A DNA stretch of 39,830 nt from Ardenticatenaceae bacterium (GTDB lineage: Bacteria > Chloroflexota > Anaerolineae > Promineifilales > Promineifilaceae): positions 1 to 39,830 of the forward strand of contig JACKBT010000042.1 in the NCBI GenBank assembly GCA_020634415.1. Reading direction: 5' to 3'. The position numbers and the translations under genes are program-made. The notes below the pieces were generated by a model. That model did no database searches. It was not told the DNA's origin and was given only the letters and a program-made list of their open reading frames with translations. Position 1 is the first letter of the stretch; every line of letters starts with the position of its first letter. Below are positions 38,731 through 39,830 of this stretch, piece by piece.

Positions 38731-39830
38731 TTAGGATAAAGTGGCGATAAACGCCGCCACATTTTCTTGGGCGGGGGGCTGGGAACGGCCGTTTCCTCGC
38801 AGCGGACTCGTCATACTGGCCTTACGGTACTCACTTTGCACCGCCTGCTCCACATGCCAATCTTGCACCAGACCCTCGCCATCATCCAGAGCCAGCAGCG
38901 TGGCATGGAGGGCGGCATTGCGAATCTGCCCGCCCGTCAGCGCACAGCGCACGGCGATCTCCTCCAAACAGACGGCCGTTACCGCGTGGCTGGCTGGCAA
39001 ATGCAACTGCCAGATTTGCCAGCGCTCCTCCACCTGCGGAGCCACAAAATTAACCACCACATCCATACGCCGCTGGAAAGCCCGGTCAATATTGCCCGGC
39101 GCATTGCTCGTTACCAGAATAATCCCCTGATAATGTTCCAGCTTTTGCAGCAAATAGTTGGTCTCCAGATTGGCATAACGGTCGTTCGACGATTTCACTT
39201 CGGTGCGGCTGCCCAGCAGCGAATCCCCCTCATCCAGCAGCACAATCACATCCAGCGCTTCAGCCCGCGACAATATCTGATGCAGATTCTTTTCAGTTTC
39301 GCCGATGTACTTGTTAATAACGGCCGCTAAATCCACCCGATACAAATCCATGCCCAACTCCGCCGCCAAAATTTTGGCCGCCAACGTTTTGCCCGTGCCG
39401 CTGGCTCCCGTAAAAAGTACCCGCACCCCCCGATTCATCGTCGCGCCAAAAGCCGGCCCCAAATGGGCCAGCACCTGCTCGCGGTAACGGCAGCGGCGTT
39501 CCAATTCATACAACTTGCTGGCAACGGCCTCACTGACGACCAATCTCGCCCAAGAACCATCGGCTTCCAGGCGGTCGGCCAGCGTGTCTAGCTGCTGCCG
39601 ATTGAGGGCGCGGCAGGCTTGCTGCACATGGCCGAGGCCGATGGTGTCGCTCTGTTCCAGGCCAGCCTGGGCAATGGACATCTGGGCCGCCTGGCGGATA
39701 TATGCGCCGGGCAGATGGAACTGCTGGCTGATGGCTGCCAGGTCGGTGACGGGATAATCTTTGAACCCCTGCTGCCAATAACGCTGCCGCTCCTCGACGC
39801 GCAGCAGGGGCATGGAGAGGGTAACGGCCG
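38731..39830 (-). CDS. AAA+ ATPase of an extracellular contractile injection system (partial, N-terminus outside window)
   Basis: The frame is open to the window edge, so the N-terminus is missing; about 366 residues are visible. Walker A GASGTGKT, Walker B VIVLLDEGDSLLGS, sensor ILVTSN and arginine-finger region DRAFQRRMD are complete, followed by the lid CALTGGQIRNAAL. Ahead of this domain lies the lid part of a first, degenerate AAA domain (ERQRYWQQGF...PGAYIRQAAQMS). This two-domain form, placed next to a DUF4157 gene, is the Afp15/CDC48-like ATPase typical of eCIS loci, which is thought to act in assembly or cargo loading. The structural genes (sheath, tube, baseplate) are expected to the right. 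Confidence 0.88.
   Translation of the reverse strand, partial: AVTLSMPLLRVEERQRYWQQGFKDYPVTDLAAISQQFHLPGAYIRQAAQMSIAQAGLEQSDTIGLGHVQQACRALNRQQLDTLADRLEADGSWARLVVSEAVASKLYELERRCRYREQVLAHLGPAFGATMNRGVRVLFTGASGTGKTLAAKILAAELGMDLYRVDLAAVINKYIGETEKNLHQILSRAEALDVIVLLDEGDSLLGSRTEVKSSNDRYANLETNYLLQKLEHYQGIILVTSNAPGNIDRAFQRRMDVVVNFVAPQVEERWQIWQLHLPASHAVTAVCLEEIAVRCALTGGQIRNAALHATLLALDDGEGLVQDWHVEQAVQSEYRKASMTSPLRGNGRSQPPAQENVAAFIATLS

Larger units (their letters stand above)
70..39830. repeat. Dispersed octamer palindrome ACGGCCGT, often AACGGCCGTT
   Basis: By eye I find about 60 copies of ACGGCCGT in 39.8 kb, against 0.6 expected for a random 8-mer, on average one every 650 bp. Most lie inside genes and are read in all three frames (Thr-Ala-Val, Asn-Gly-Arg, Arg-Pro-Phe/Leu). 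Many more copies of the core CGGCCG differ by one outer base. A few copies pair up into terminators (5208, 18343). Gaps without a copy include about 11.42-13.99 kb. Confidence 0.9.

Noticed and set aside
31988..39830. Prophage or type VI secretion as the source of the AAA+ ATPase operon.
   Set aside because: The ATPase is not ClpV-like, DUF4157 is an eCIS marker, and no integrase, terminase or capsid gene is seen in the window. The structural genes outside the window would decide.

Overview
The window looks like chromosomal DNA of a Chloroflexota bacterium, probably of the Anaerolineae type. This is inferred from gene style and not from phylogeny. The main clues are a giant exported protein with DUF11 and Calx-beta repeats ending in the FLPFVMR type of C-terminus, an ECF sigma factor with a DUF4367-like anti-sigma factor, SIS-type amino-sugar enzymes, and long hairpins between genes. 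The 8-bp palindrome ACGGCCGT occurs about 60 times by eye, against less than one expected by chance. It lies mostly inside genes and behaves like the HIP1 palindrome of cyanobacteria.

Region 1-9.4 kb: the C-terminal end of a TPR protein, a large zinc metallopeptidase that carries two OAA-type (antiviral, high-mannose) lectin repeats, a lipoprotein joining a von Hippel-Lindau beta domain to an alpha-carbonic anhydrase, and a 1281-residue exported repeat protein. The last two genes share an unusual promoter with two 11-bp direct repeats just upstream of the -10 box.

Region 9.4-21.8 kb is mostly housekeeping and metabolism: a Cys/Met PLP enzyme coupled to a 2-oxoglutarate oxygenase; an AI-2E-family transporter behind a candidate structured leader; methionine aminopeptidase; an ECF sigma / anti-sigma / membrane cytochrome c operon; an OsmC protein; a thioesterase / FAD oxidoreductase / polysaccharide deacetylase run; and nagA with a SIS-type deaminase behind tRNA-Lys(CUU). 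Several gaps hold perfect or near-perfect hairpins whose arms are short tandem repeats.

Region 21.9-31.2 kb is regulation and stress: a four-gene histidine kinase / response regulator cluster; a PadR regulator with a clear promoter-operator and two CPBP membrane proteases; an arsenic operon (ArsR-ArsC fusion, second ArsC, AqpS-like channel) behind a perfect 17-bp inverted-repeat operator; and an MgtC-like protein. Region 31.2-32.0 kb holds an AraC pseudogene and small mobile-element copies.

Region 32.0-39.8 kb is a tightly packed minus-strand operon that enters from beyond the right edge. It begins with the AAA+ ATPase of an extracellular contractile injection system (eCIS). Next comes a DUF4157 ('eCIS core') protein that also carries three SPOR-like repeats, an M15 peptidoglycan peptidase and a peptidoglycan-binding domain. 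A small basic protein and two multidomain glycosyltransferases follow. I read it as a peptidoglycan-attacking eCIS cargo with a linked glycosylation module, and this is the most promising candidate for an undescribed system here.
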